Source: Planctomycetota bacterium
Lineage (GTDB): Bacteria; Planctomycetota; UBA1135
Length of the DNA stretch: 64,000 nucleotides
Assembly (NCBI GenBank): GCA_008501825.1
Contig: QQUA01000023.1
Span: 62,001-126,000, forward strand
Direction of reading: 5' to 3'
Part shown: positions 15,629 through 22,424 of the stretch, piece by piece
Layout of the letters: every line of letters begins with the position of its first letter
How positions within the stretch are numbered: the first letter of the stretch is position 1
The notes under the pieces: model-generated
What the model was told of the DNA's origin: nothing
Database searches by the model: none
The model's input: the letters and a program-made list of their open reading frames with translations, nothing else
Translations under genes and position numbers: made by a program

Positions 15629-17047
15629 TCACTCCTTTCGATCAAGCGCCCGGAGCACCTCGAGGTAGTTACCGCTAAGGTCGTAGATCCACCATCCCGC
15701 ACCGTCACCGTCGAGAATGAAGGATTGCAAGACGCTGGGATCGATCATGGACCGGAATCGGAGGCTTCCAATGTGAACCAGCCGTTCGATCGGCCGGCCA
15801 TCTTGAAGCACGATCAATTCGTCCTTCTCGAACGCCGCTTCGTATTGGTCAGCGCCCGTCGAATAAGTGCCTGCGACCCTGCGGGCATCCTTCGGGTCTA
15901 GTGGGCGTCGCTGGCTGCTCACATCAGGAAGTGCGATGCCGAATAAAAGTTTCGCAATCTCAAGCTCTATGCGATACGCATGGGGCGTTCCGTCGCCCCG
16001 AGTGTTGGCGATGACGGCAATTTCTAGGTCGTCCTGCAGGTAAACCATCAAAGTCGCAGAGCCACCGTCGAAAGTCCCAGAATGGCCGGCCTTGACATGA
16101 CCCCCGAGATGACCGAGGCGCTGGGCCATTCCATAGGGGACGGTCAGTTCCGCGTGGTCGCCACCCAAGGTCGACGGCGAACGAAAGAGTTTCAGGGACG
16201 TCGGCTTAAGGATGCGGCCGCTGTTCAACGCATGAGACCAACGAAGGAGGTCGATGACGCTGGTACAGATAGCTCCTTGGCCACTGTAAGCGGTCATGTC
16301 AATGTGCGGAACCGGGCGCACCTCATCGGAGGTGCGGTGCAAGGCCTGCGACATCCGTGGCGGCTCTCCACGCTCACAAACCAGCATGCCTTCGAGCTGG
16401 TTCGGAATCAGAAGCTGGTCGCGGATGTACTGGTCGTAACGACGGCCCGATGCCGCCTCAACCACCAGTCCGAGCACCAGGTAACCTGCGTTGCTGTAGA
16501 CAAAGTTCTCCTCGGGCCGAAAGATCGTTCGTCCGGTTTGGAGCTCAACGTCGGTCAAGAGTTTCAGCCCGTATCGCGGCCGCCGGTAGTCGGCAGGGGG
16601 GTTGAGTTCATCTAACTCACCGGACACAAAGCCGGAAGTATGGCGTAAAAGTTGGTTAATCGTCGCGTCCGGGAAGTGGGCCGGGAGATCCGGAACGTAG
16701 GCGCGAACGCGGTCTTCGAGGGACAAGGCACCGCGCTCCAGGAGACTGAGGATCGCCACCGCGGTGAACTGCTTCCCCACCGAAGCGATGTCATACAGAG
16801 TATGTTCGTCGACAGCGATAGAGCGGACGGCGTCGGCATGCCCGAAGCCTTCGGCGAAGACAATCTCGCCCCCCACGGAAATGCCGATGGACAGTCCGAC
16901 GATTCCGGCTTCCGTTACGAAACGTTCCCCGATGGCGCGAACTGCTTGCAACTGCTGGTCGGTAATCACGACCTCTCGTTGAGTCGTCGTGCAACCGATG
17001 GTCGCAATCAAAGTCAGGACGACGGGAATGCTCCAAGGGATGTTCAC
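15629..17047 (-). CDS. Beta-lactamase-fold serine hydrolase lipoprotein (class C / EstB-like)
   Basis: 472 residues from the GTG at 17047, chosen because GAGGAA lies just upstream and the product begins directly with a lipoprotein signal whose lipobox ends TIGC. Serine hydrolase motifs are in order: SVGK (nucleophile Ser, general-base Lys), YSN (Tyr-x-Asn) and HSG (in place of KTG). This places it with penicillin-binding-protein/class C-like esterases and D-aminopeptidases. Residues about 375-472 form an extra beta-rich domain like those of PBP-related proteins. Substrate unknown; antibiotic resistance is not implied. Codon choice looks less TTG-rich than its neighbours, a weak hint of separate origin. 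Confidence 0.85.
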   Translation of the reverse strand: MNIPWSIPVVLTLIATIGCTTTQREVVITDQQLQAVRAIGERFVTEAGIVGLSIGISVGGEIVFAEGFGHADAVRSIAVDEHTLYDIASVGKQFTAVAILSLLERGALSLEDRVRAYVPDLPAHFPDATINQLLRHTSGFVSGELDELNPPADYRRPRYGLKLLTDVELQTGRTIFRPEENFVYSNAGYLVLGLVVEAASGRRYDQYIRDQLLIPNQLEGMLVCERGEPPRMSQALHRTSDEVRPVPHIDMTAYSGQGAICTSVIDLLRWSHALNSGRILKPTSLKLFRSPSTLGGDHAELTVPYGMAQRLGHLGGHVKAGHSGTFDGGSATLMVYLQDDLEIAVIANTRGDGTPHAYRIELEIAKLLFGIALPDVSSQRRPLDPKDARRVAGTYSTGADQYEAAFEKDELIVLQDGRPIERLVHIGSLRFRSMIDPSVLQSFILDGDGAGWWIYDLSGNYLEVLRALDRKE

Positions 17048-17311
17048 GATTTCCTCGGCTCTACCGTACAAGTCTGGTCCACCCATGGACTCTCGGAAGT
17101 GGTCCCGAGGCTCTTACGACTTCACGGGACCGGCATCATTGCAGGCCATCCAGTCCATTCCACCAGAAATGGCGAATTTATTTCAAATCTTGAGTGCCAG
17201 AATTGGCTATAGAGTGTGGAGCTGGATCTGAAGTTGATGGCCGACTCGGTCATCGAATCCGCTCTGCATCCTTTTTCTGGTTTTTTTCAGGGAAACCTTT
17301 GGAGAAATCTG

Positions 17312-18316
17312 ATGAAACGACCCGTTCGCCTGTTTTTGACCCTTGGCTTTGCAGCCTTCATCCTTGCTTCTTTCATAACTTTTTGGGCGCTGGCTCAATA
17401 CCCTTCTGTTGCAGACGAGGAAGCGATATTTCCGAACCGCTACCGCTTTAGCGGCATCGTCCAAGACGACCACCATAATCCGATTCAAGGGGCCTCAGTG
17501 GAAATCCTGGGAACCGGCATCCAGGCCACGTCCAATGTCGACGGAGAGTACAGCCTTTGGCTTTCGAATCCGGAGCAGCATTTCGTCGTCTTGCAGGCCA
17601 CGGCACCAGCCCGGGGACCGAACTTTTCCCAAGCCTACATTCCTCAAGGAATCTACATCCCTTTAGCTCGCGTGCCCCGGGTTTCCGATCGGCCTTTCAT
17701 CGACGAGCTTTTGCCGTCCGGCCCTCCATTGGCCATGCAGGTAGACCCATACCTGGAAGGCACGGCTAATTTTACCCTGCAGCAGCGAAATGGTTGGGTG
17801 TCAGAACCGGTTGGCCCTGACGGAGCTGAAATGGAGAGCCCAAATCAGGATTTCGCAGTCAAAGTGCCGGCCGGTGCCTTGGATCAAGATTCCCGCATCG
17901 TCATCACCAAACTCAAACACGAGTCCTACTCCCTTTACGATGACATGAACGAAAATGCTTGGGTCCCTTCAGGTTTGCAATTTGAAGTCGTATTGATCGA
18001 CGACCAAAACCAAGTCCGCGACCATTCAAGTTTCGCTCAAATGATTGAAATTGAGATTCGGCAAGAATCCCTGCAAGTTTTCGGCCAAGAAAATCTTTAC
18101 TGGGATTTAGAAGGTGCCGCCGTCGTGGATCATGCTTCGGCCAGCTATCTTCCTCAGGCCGGAGTGAAGATTCGCTGGAACCCGGCTCAACGACGATATG
18201 TGTTCAGTTTGCCGCATTTCAGTTGTTGGACCTGCCCAATCTCCGATCAAACCCTGGGACTAAGGACCGAAACGAATTCATCCCTTCGTTCCGCACCAAC
18301 AAAAGCGCGAAGGTGA
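17312..18316 (+). CDS. Exported protein with carboxypeptidase-regulatory-like domain, function unknown
   Basis: 334 residues from ATG 17312, which has GGAG nine bases upstream and opens a hydrophobic signal anchor (LFLTLGFAAFILASFITFWALA). An in-frame ATG at 17216 would add 32 residues without a ribosome site. Residues about 40-100 look like a carboxypeptidase-regulatory-like sandwich (GIVQDDHHNPIQGASVEILG, then DGEYSL). The rest is beta-rich, with PNQDFAVKVPAGALDQDSRI resembling a ZU5-like segment, and ends HFSCWTCPI. No catalytic residues are evident. The 264 bp before it (17048-17311) hold no recognisable gene. Confidence 0.65.
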   Translation: MKRPVRLFLTLGFAAFILASFITFWALAQYPSVADEEAIFPNRYRFSGIVQDDHHNPIQGASVEILGTGIQATSNVDGEYSLWLSNPEQHFVVLQATAPARGPNFSQAYIPQGIYIPLARVPRVSDRPFIDELLPSGPPLAMQVDPYLEGTANFTLQQRNGWVSEPVGPDGAEMESPNQDFAVKVPAGALDQDSRIVITKLKHESYSLYDDMNENAWVPSGLQFEVVLIDDQNQVRDHSSFAQMIEIEIRQESLQVFGQENLYWDLEGAAVVDHASASYLPQAGVKIRWNPAQRRYVFSLPHFSCWTCPISDQTLGLRTETNSSLRSAPTKARR

Positions 18317-18329
18317 ATCGAGGATGGCA

Positions 18330-18356
18330 CGCCCCGGCGATCCAGAACCGGGGGCG
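18330..18356. terminator. Possible hairpin between convergent genes
   Basis: CGCCCCGG (18330-18337) can pair with CCGGGGGCG (18348-18356) with one bulged G. It lies between convergent stop codons, without a T-run. Confidence 0.3.
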
Positions 18357-18363
18357 ACAGAGC

Positions 18364-19470
18364 TTATTCCTGCTGTTCCAAAACCAAAAGCTCCGCCAGT
18401 TCCAATCGCGCCAGGCTTTCCGCCGCCGCTTGGCTTTGACCCGCCGATAAAACCGGTAAGGGTTGGTTGGCCAAAGCCTTTTGCAACCACTTCGCCCCTT
18501 CAAAACCGACGTCTAATAGTGCTTGGCGGCTACCATCCACGGCAAGGTGTAATTCGCCTTGTTGAAACAAAGCCACCTTGACCGGATCGGCCGACAGGCG
18601 CCAGCGGCGAGGTTGTTGCAAAGCCCGCCCAAAACGATCCACCGCGTCCTGGTAGGCCTCCGCAGTCACTTCGGGAGGCGCTGCCGGCGGCCATAAAGTG
18701 TGCAAGCGCAACCAGCCTCCCCACTGCTCCGGAGCGCTTTCCACTTCCGCCTCCAGCCAGGCCAGAACTTCTTCCATGGCCTCCATTCTTGAATCTCGTC
18801 CGGAATCGGCGGCCGGCTCTACTTCCGGGCCATAACGAAGTTCTATTTTGCCTTTGGCTTTGATCTTGGCGCCGACGGGAATCATGGGCACGCCGGCTTT
18901 TTGCGCCAACCAAGCCGCACCACTGCGCAAGCGCACCTGCATACCCAAAAACTCGGTGGCCAACATGCCAGGGTCTCCGGTGGCCGGCCCCTTCCAACTC
19001 AGGTTGCTGTCCAAAATTACCGCCACCATGCGGCCATCCTTTAAAGCTGAAACGGCTTGCCGCAAGCTACTTCTTGAATCAATGGGAAGCCATTGCAAAC
19101 GATCGCCGAGTTCTCCTACCCGGGCGTCCAACACCGCCGCCGATTGTTCCACGAACGAAGGAGTCGCAAGCACGGTGCCGGCAATGCCCAAACGAGCGAC
19201 GTGCAATAAGGGCAGCCACCAAGGTCCTAAATGCATGGCGCAAATCACCGCCCCTTGCTTTCGCCCGCCCAAAGCCTGCACCATGCCCTCATCGAAAACT
19301 TTGTAAGCCGGCCATTGATCGGCGGTTTGACGCCAGCAAAGCTCCACCCGCCGCTGCGTTCGCAAGACGGCCTCCGCCATGGCCCGCAGTTGGGCGTGAC
19401 TGCGGCGCTCGGCGTAGGCACTGCCCAAGCCGACGACCAACAATTTCATCCAGGAATCGAGGGCGTTCAT
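18364..19470 (-). CDS. LpxL/HtrB-like acyltransferase homologue with altered catalytic motif and C-terminal RRE-like region
   Basis: 368 residues. The middle resembles lysophospholipid/lipid A acyltransferases: AVICAMHLGPWW, then RQAVSALKDGRMVAVILD and QKAGVPMIPV. The family's HX4E/D catalytic motif is altered: His80 is kept but the acidic position is Trp85. Residues about 275-368 are an added region with two short strands (VKVALFQQGELHLAV) and helices ending in LARLELAELLVL, similar in layout to PqqD-type winged helices; this is inference. The start overlaps the stop of the M50 protease gene (ATGA), so both are translated together. It may acylate or bind a peptide or lipid in the proposed RiPP cassette, or be an inactive homologue. 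Confidence 0.65.
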   Translation of the reverse strand: MNALDSWMKLLVVGLGSAYAERRSHAQLRAMAEAVLRTQRRVELCWRQTADQWPAYKVFDEGMVQALGGRKQGAVICAMHLGPWWLPLLHVARLGIAGTVLATPSFVEQSAAVLDARVGELGDRLQWLPIDSRSSLRQAVSALKDGRMVAVILDSNLSWKGPATGDPGMLATEFLGMQVRLRSGAAWLAQKAGVPMIPVGAKIKAKGKIELRYGPEVEPAADSGRDSRMEAMEEVLAWLEAEVESAPEQWGGWLRLHTLWPPAAPPEVTAEAYQDAVDRFGRALQQPRRWRLSADPVKVALFQQGELHLAVDGSRQALLDVGFEGAKWLQKALANQPLPVLSAGQSQAAAESLARLELAELLVLEQQE

Positions 19471-20678
19471 GCAAAGCTCTTCGGTTTTCTTCCCCAGCGA
19501 TGAATCGCGAACAACAAAGAGCCGGCGGCGGCAAACAGCAGGAAGATGCCGCTAGCGAAAGCGAACAAGTCGTGCCAGCGCCAAGCCGAAATTGGATTTG
19601 CGTGCAAATGATCCCAGGCTTGACGCCATTCGGCCCAGATCGGGGGTAAGAAGAACAACGTCGCCCAAATACCCAAACCGAGAAAAAACAAGATACGAAG
19701 GACGGCAAACAGCAAAAGGGCCCGGTCGCCAGCCTTTACCGGCCACCTTTTCCGCCGCCAGCTTTGCAGCCATAGAGCTTGAGCCTCCTTGGCGATATCG
19801 CGGCGCCCCCAAAGATCGTTGATCAACCAGTAGCCATCCATGCGCAAGAAGGGGTCGAGGTTGTCGATCAAACCGAGGTCGGCCAAAAAGGCCGCCCACA
19901 GAAATAAAGGATTCCCGGTCCAGGTGTAAAGCCCCAGCAGCAAGGCGGCGAACAGGAATTGAAACCAAATCCCGCCCAGGTCGACTCGGACCCGTTCCCA
20001 TTTCGGCAAGCGCCAGGCCCGGCTAACGTCGGCATAGGCCACTGGAATCATCCAATACATGCCCAAGCCCAAACTACCCGGCCGCTCGCCGGCGGCCAGC
20101 AAGGTGGCGGCGTGGCCGATTTCGTGGAACCACATGCCGGCCCAGCCCAAGGCCGCCAGAGCCATCCAAAGCCCGGGATCCAGCAACTGATCCGGCAGCC
20201 CCGGCCAGCCCGGCCCCCACCAGCCGGCATAAACCCATAGGTGGATCCACATGGCCACCAGGCCGGCCGCCATGGCCACCGGCCCTCGAGTCAGTCTCTT
20301 CCAGGGGGCGGCGAGAACAGCCACCCACGGCGCCGGGAGTAGCGGCAGGCGAATCCAAACCGGTCCCTTCGGCGGCCGATCTCGGGGCATTTCCTGAAGC
20401 CAAACCAAGCCGGGCTCGAGGAACCGCTGCTGCAGCAATTCGGCCATGGCCGGCACTGACAGCGGCTCTTTCCCCGGCAAGCGATATTCCGCCGCCAAAT
20501 CCGCCACGCTGCGGCGGCCGTCCACCAAACGAAGCAGATCCAAGGCGTCTTTGGAAAGGGCATAGTGGCGCCCGCCCGGAGTACTCACGACCGCGGAATC
20601 GGAGTCAGGCCTGGCCGGCCACTCCAAGCCCTCCACCGGCCTGAGCCGATCTTCAGGCCGCAGGGTGGGAGCTGTCAT
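19467..20678 (-). CDS. PqqD-fused M50 (site-2-protease-like) membrane metallopeptidase
   Basis: 403 residues from ATG 20678 (GGTGG upstream; an in-frame TTG at 20690 is possible). Residues about 1-95 form a PqqD-like domain (HYALSKDALDLLRLVDGRRSVADLA pattern, split here by usual loops). Several membrane segments follow. The zinc site is HEIGHA (His185, Glu186, His189), and the third ligand is in DNLDPFLRMDGY (Asp281). This layout matches 'putative peptide zinc metalloprotease' proteins that accompany ribosomal peptide systems, where they cut leaders or export peptide. The gene lies after a 62-aa peptide gene and a hairpin, and overlaps the acyltransferase gene by 4 nt. Confidence 0.82.
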   Translation of the reverse strand: MTAPTLRPEDRLRPVEGLEWPARPDSDSAVVSTPGGRHYALSKDALDLLRLVDGRRSVADLAAEYRLPGKEPLSVPAMAELLQQRFLEPGLVWLQEMPRDRPPKGPVWIRLPLLPAPWVAVLAAPWKRLTRGPVAMAAGLVAMWIHLWVYAGWWGPGWPGLPDQLLDPGLWMALAALGWAGMWFHEIGHAATLLAAGERPGSLGLGMYWMIPVAYADVSRAWRLPKWERVRVDLGGIWFQFLFAALLLGLYTWTGNPLFLWAAFLADLGLIDNLDPFLRMDGYWLINDLWGRRDIAKEAQALWLQSWRRKRWPVKAGDRALLLFAVLRILFFLGLGIWATLFFLPPIWAEWRQAWDHLHANPISAWRWHDLFAFASGIFLLFAAAGSLLFAIHRWGRKPKSFA

Positions 20679-20696
20679 CGCCACCGGCAATAGAAA

Positions 20697-20723
20697 AACC
20701 TACCGGGGGTCAGCCGGTAGGTT
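20697..20723 (-). terminator. Terminator/attenuator hairpin between peptide gene and M50 gene
   Basis: A perfect 10-bp stem, AACCTACCGG (20697-20706) with CCGGTAGGTT (20714-20723), has a 7-base loop. In the direction of transcription it is followed by TTTCTATT. It lies just after the 62-aa peptide gene and just before the protease start, so it could give more peptide mRNA than enzyme mRNA. Confidence 0.75.
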
Positions 20724-20736
20724 GGATCAATGGACA

Positions 20737-20750
20737 AGACCGTACGGTCT
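20737..20750. repeat. 14-bp perfect palindrome at end of peptide gene
   Basis: AGACCGTACGGTCT reads the same on both strands and overlaps the peptide gene's stop codon (20749-20751). It could be a protein-binding site or part of the mRNA structure before the terminator hairpin. Confidence 0.5.
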
Positions 20751-20937
20751 AGCAGGGGTCCAAGAAGTAGCAACGGGGAGCCGAACGCCGGCGGCGGCGG
20801 CTGAACTCCAAACGGGGCTCTAGTTCCTCGACCTTGACGGTGGGGAACAAAACCACTTTCCGTTGCGGCTTTTGAACGGATCCAGCTCGATTTTTCGGTT
20901 GTTCGGTTTTCATCTGTCCAGGAGTCGGAATTGCCAT
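20749..20937 (-). CDS. Small basic peptide, candidate RiPP precursor
   Basis: 62 residues if started at 20937, or 54 from Met9 (20913), which has a weak GGA site. The first half is hydrophilic. The middle VVLFPTVKVEELEPRLEF is the best candidate leader or recognition region, with an acidic-hydrophobic pattern. It is followed by an arginine run and ends SAPRCYFLDPC, with Cys56 and Cys62 seven residues apart at the very C-terminus. It lies directly upstream of a PqqD-M50 protease and an acyltransferase homologue, separated by a hairpin: the usual layout of a precursor and its enzymes. No family is recognised. A chance ORF is the main alternative; its position and the terminator after it argue against this. 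Confidence 0.5.
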   Translation of the reverse strand: MAIPTPGQMKTEQPKNRAGSVQKPQRKVVLFPTVKVEELEPRLEFSRRRRRSAPRCYFLDPC

Positions 20938-20941
20938 GGGC

Positions 20942-20957
20942 GGCAGCCCAAGCTGCC
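20942..20957 (-). other. Small hairpin just upstream of peptide start
   Basis: GGCAGC and GCTGCC form a perfect 6-bp stem with a 4-base loop, ending four bases before the first ATG. It would hinder initiation at 20937 and thus favours Met9 or regulation of translation. Confidence 0.4.
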
Positions 20958-20995
20958 TTCCAGCGATTCAGAAGTCGGAGGCGCCGCCCCGCTTT

Positions 20996-21024
20996 AACTT
21001 AGTTTTCCGCCGGCGGTATTTCAA
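20996..21024 (-). promoter_or_regulatory. Possible sigma-70-like promoter for the peptide cassette
   Basis: On the minus strand TTGAAA (21024-21019) is 17 bases from TAAGTT (21001-20996). The -35 match is good, the -10 match poor. It lies between the tRNA and the peptide gene. Confidence 0.25.
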
Positions 21025-21058
21025 AGCAAGGACTTCCAAGGCTCCAGGAGAAAAAACT

Positions 21059-21135
21059 TGGTGTCCCCGGCGCGATTCGAACACGCGGCCTGCGGATTAG
21101 GAATCCGCCGCTCTATCCAACTGAGCTACGGGGAC
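21059..21135 (-). tRNA. tRNA-Arg (anticodon CCU)
   Basis: A cloverleaf folds fully: acceptor GTCCCCG/CGGGGAC, D-stem GCTC/GAGC, anticodon stem GCGGA/TCCGC around loop TTCCTAA (anticodon CCT, reading AGG), T-arm with TTCGAAT, discriminator A and an encoded CCA. A 7-bp hairpin (21137-21143 with 21151-21157) lies directly upstream on the same strand, and a T-run follows the 3' end. Confidence 0.96.
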
Positions 21136-21220
21136 GCCCGCAACCACTGATTGCGGGAATGGAAAAATGACAACGAGACAAGCTGATTTCCAGCGCCGAA
21201 GTCGGCATAGGATAGCCGCA

Positions 21221-21634
21221 TCAAGCTCGTTCCGGGTCCGGTTCTCGCAACCGGAAGGGCTGCGGCATCAGGTCGGCCAAGGTCTCGATTCGAGCTCCCT
21301 GACGACTGGCCATGGTCAGGCGCACGGCACTGGGGTCGGAACAAAACTCCACCAACACTTGGAGGCAGGCTCCGCAGGGGGAAGCCGCCTTATCCGACTC
21401 CACCCAAAGGGCGACCTCTTCCACTTCCCGGTGGCCTTCGGAAGCGGCGGTGACGACCGCCACCCGTTCGGCGCACAAGGTCAAACCATAACTGGCATTT
21501 TCTACGTTGGCCCCGGTGGAAACGTGACCCCCACGCCAGCGAATGGCGGCCCCCACCGAGAACTCGCTGTATGGCGCGTAAGCGTTTTGTGAGGCGAGAC
21601 GGGCTTTCTCCAGTAGGACTTCAGGAACGCTCAC
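21221..21634 (-). CDS. cdd: Cytidine deaminase
   Basis: 137 residues from GTG 21634, preceded by GGAGGAAA; longer in-frame starts lie inside the upstream gene and are rejected. It has the zinc and catalytic motif TLCAE (Cys and the proton-shuttling Glu) and PCGACLQVL (two further zinc Cys), typical of small tetrameric cytidine deaminases. NAYAPYSEFSVGAA is the usual N-terminal substrate segment. It converts cytidine and deoxycytidine to uridine and deoxyuridine in pyrimidine salvage. The gene overlaps the end of the sulfotransferase-like gene by 14 nt, so translation is probably coupled. Confidence 0.93.
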   Translation of the reverse strand: MSVPEVLLEKARLASQNAYAPYSEFSVGAAIRWRGGHVSTGANVENASYGLTLCAERVAVVTAASEGHREVEEVALWVESDKAASPCGACLQVLVEFCSDPSAVRLTMASRQGARIETLADLMPQPFRLREPDPERA

Positions 21635-22382
21635 TTTCCTCCAAGGGTCGAAGCCGCACCGCGGCCATTTTCTCGTACAAGGGCAAAGCCCATTCATAAA
21701 GACTTTGCAGCGACTCGGGGAAGGGTTCGGTTTTCGGGCGGTAGGGTTGGAAGCCGCTGGATTTCTCCACGTTGGCATACCAGTGGGGAGCCCAAACTCC
21801 GTAAGCCGGATGGCGTCCCGGAACCCAAGACAGCATGGAAGCATCGAACGGCAAGTCGAGAGCTTGGCATAGAGCTTTCAACATGGCTTCAGGGTGTTCC
21901 TGAATGTCCTTGGAATCGACCACTACCGGCGGCCGGCCGTTTTCTTTCAGGAAATCAAAAAGTTCCGCCTGCTGCCCATAGGCCGTATCTTCTTGCTCCA
22001 CCTTGCCCAAGCCAAGCAACAGGGACGGCAGCAACTCCCGCGGGTGTCGTATCAAAAAAGCGTGCCGGCTGTCCTCGGTATTCAAGGCCTGAAAATCGAC
22101 GTCGCCGACCAGATGGTGAGCCATGTGCTTGACGAATAAAACCGGGGTCGGGCAATAGCCCAGCAATTCGCCTTCCAAGACTTCACGCCAATCCTGACTT
22201 TGGGCGGCCAGGACCTCTTCGTTCATAGGATGCTGTTTCCCGGTGGTGGTCAGGTAATGGGCGTAAAGAGGTTCATCCAAGCCGGTGGTATCCATGCGCT
22301 GGACGAAGGATCGCAGCAACGCGGTGGAAACGGTGCGCGGGGCGCACCACATGGCAATGCGCTTGACTTTGCTCATGATCAA
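21621..22382 (-). CDS. Sulfotransferase-like protein
   Basis: 253 residues. The start MCAPRT-type segment (AMWCAPRTVSTALLRSF) is the phosphate-binding loop that holds PAPS in sulfotransferases, and FLIRHPRELLPSLLL matches the second cofactor region around the conserved Arg. The C-terminal half (VVVDSKDIQEHPEAML, ALDLPFDASMLSW) fits the same family. It resembles soluble 'sulfotransferase family' proteins of unknown substrate, some of which accompany amino-acid metabolism. ATG 22382 is used; ATG 22376 is equally good, neither with a clear ribosome site. It is followed by overlapping cdd. Confidence 0.75.
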   Translation of the reverse strand: MIMSKVKRIAMWCAPRTVSTALLRSFVQRMDTTGLDEPLYAHYLTTTGKQHPMNEEVLAAQSQDWREVLEGELLGYCPTPVLFVKHMAHHLVGDVDFQALNTEDSRHAFLIRHPRELLPSLLLGLGKVEQEDTAYGQQAELFDFLKENGRPPVVVDSKDIQEHPEAMLKALCQALDLPFDASMLSWVPGRHPAYGVWAPHWYANVEKSSGFQPYRPKTEPFPESLQSLYEWALPLYEKMAAVRLRPLEESERS

Positions 22383-22424
22383 AGAGGCGGAATCCAGAAC
22401 GAGGACGAGGGGAAAGGCAGCAGC

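Noticed and set aside
15629..17047. Antibiotic-resistance beta-lactamase
   Set aside because: It has SxxK, YxN and an HSG motif with an extra domain and lipobox, which fits esterase or peptidase relatives better; no resistance context is present.
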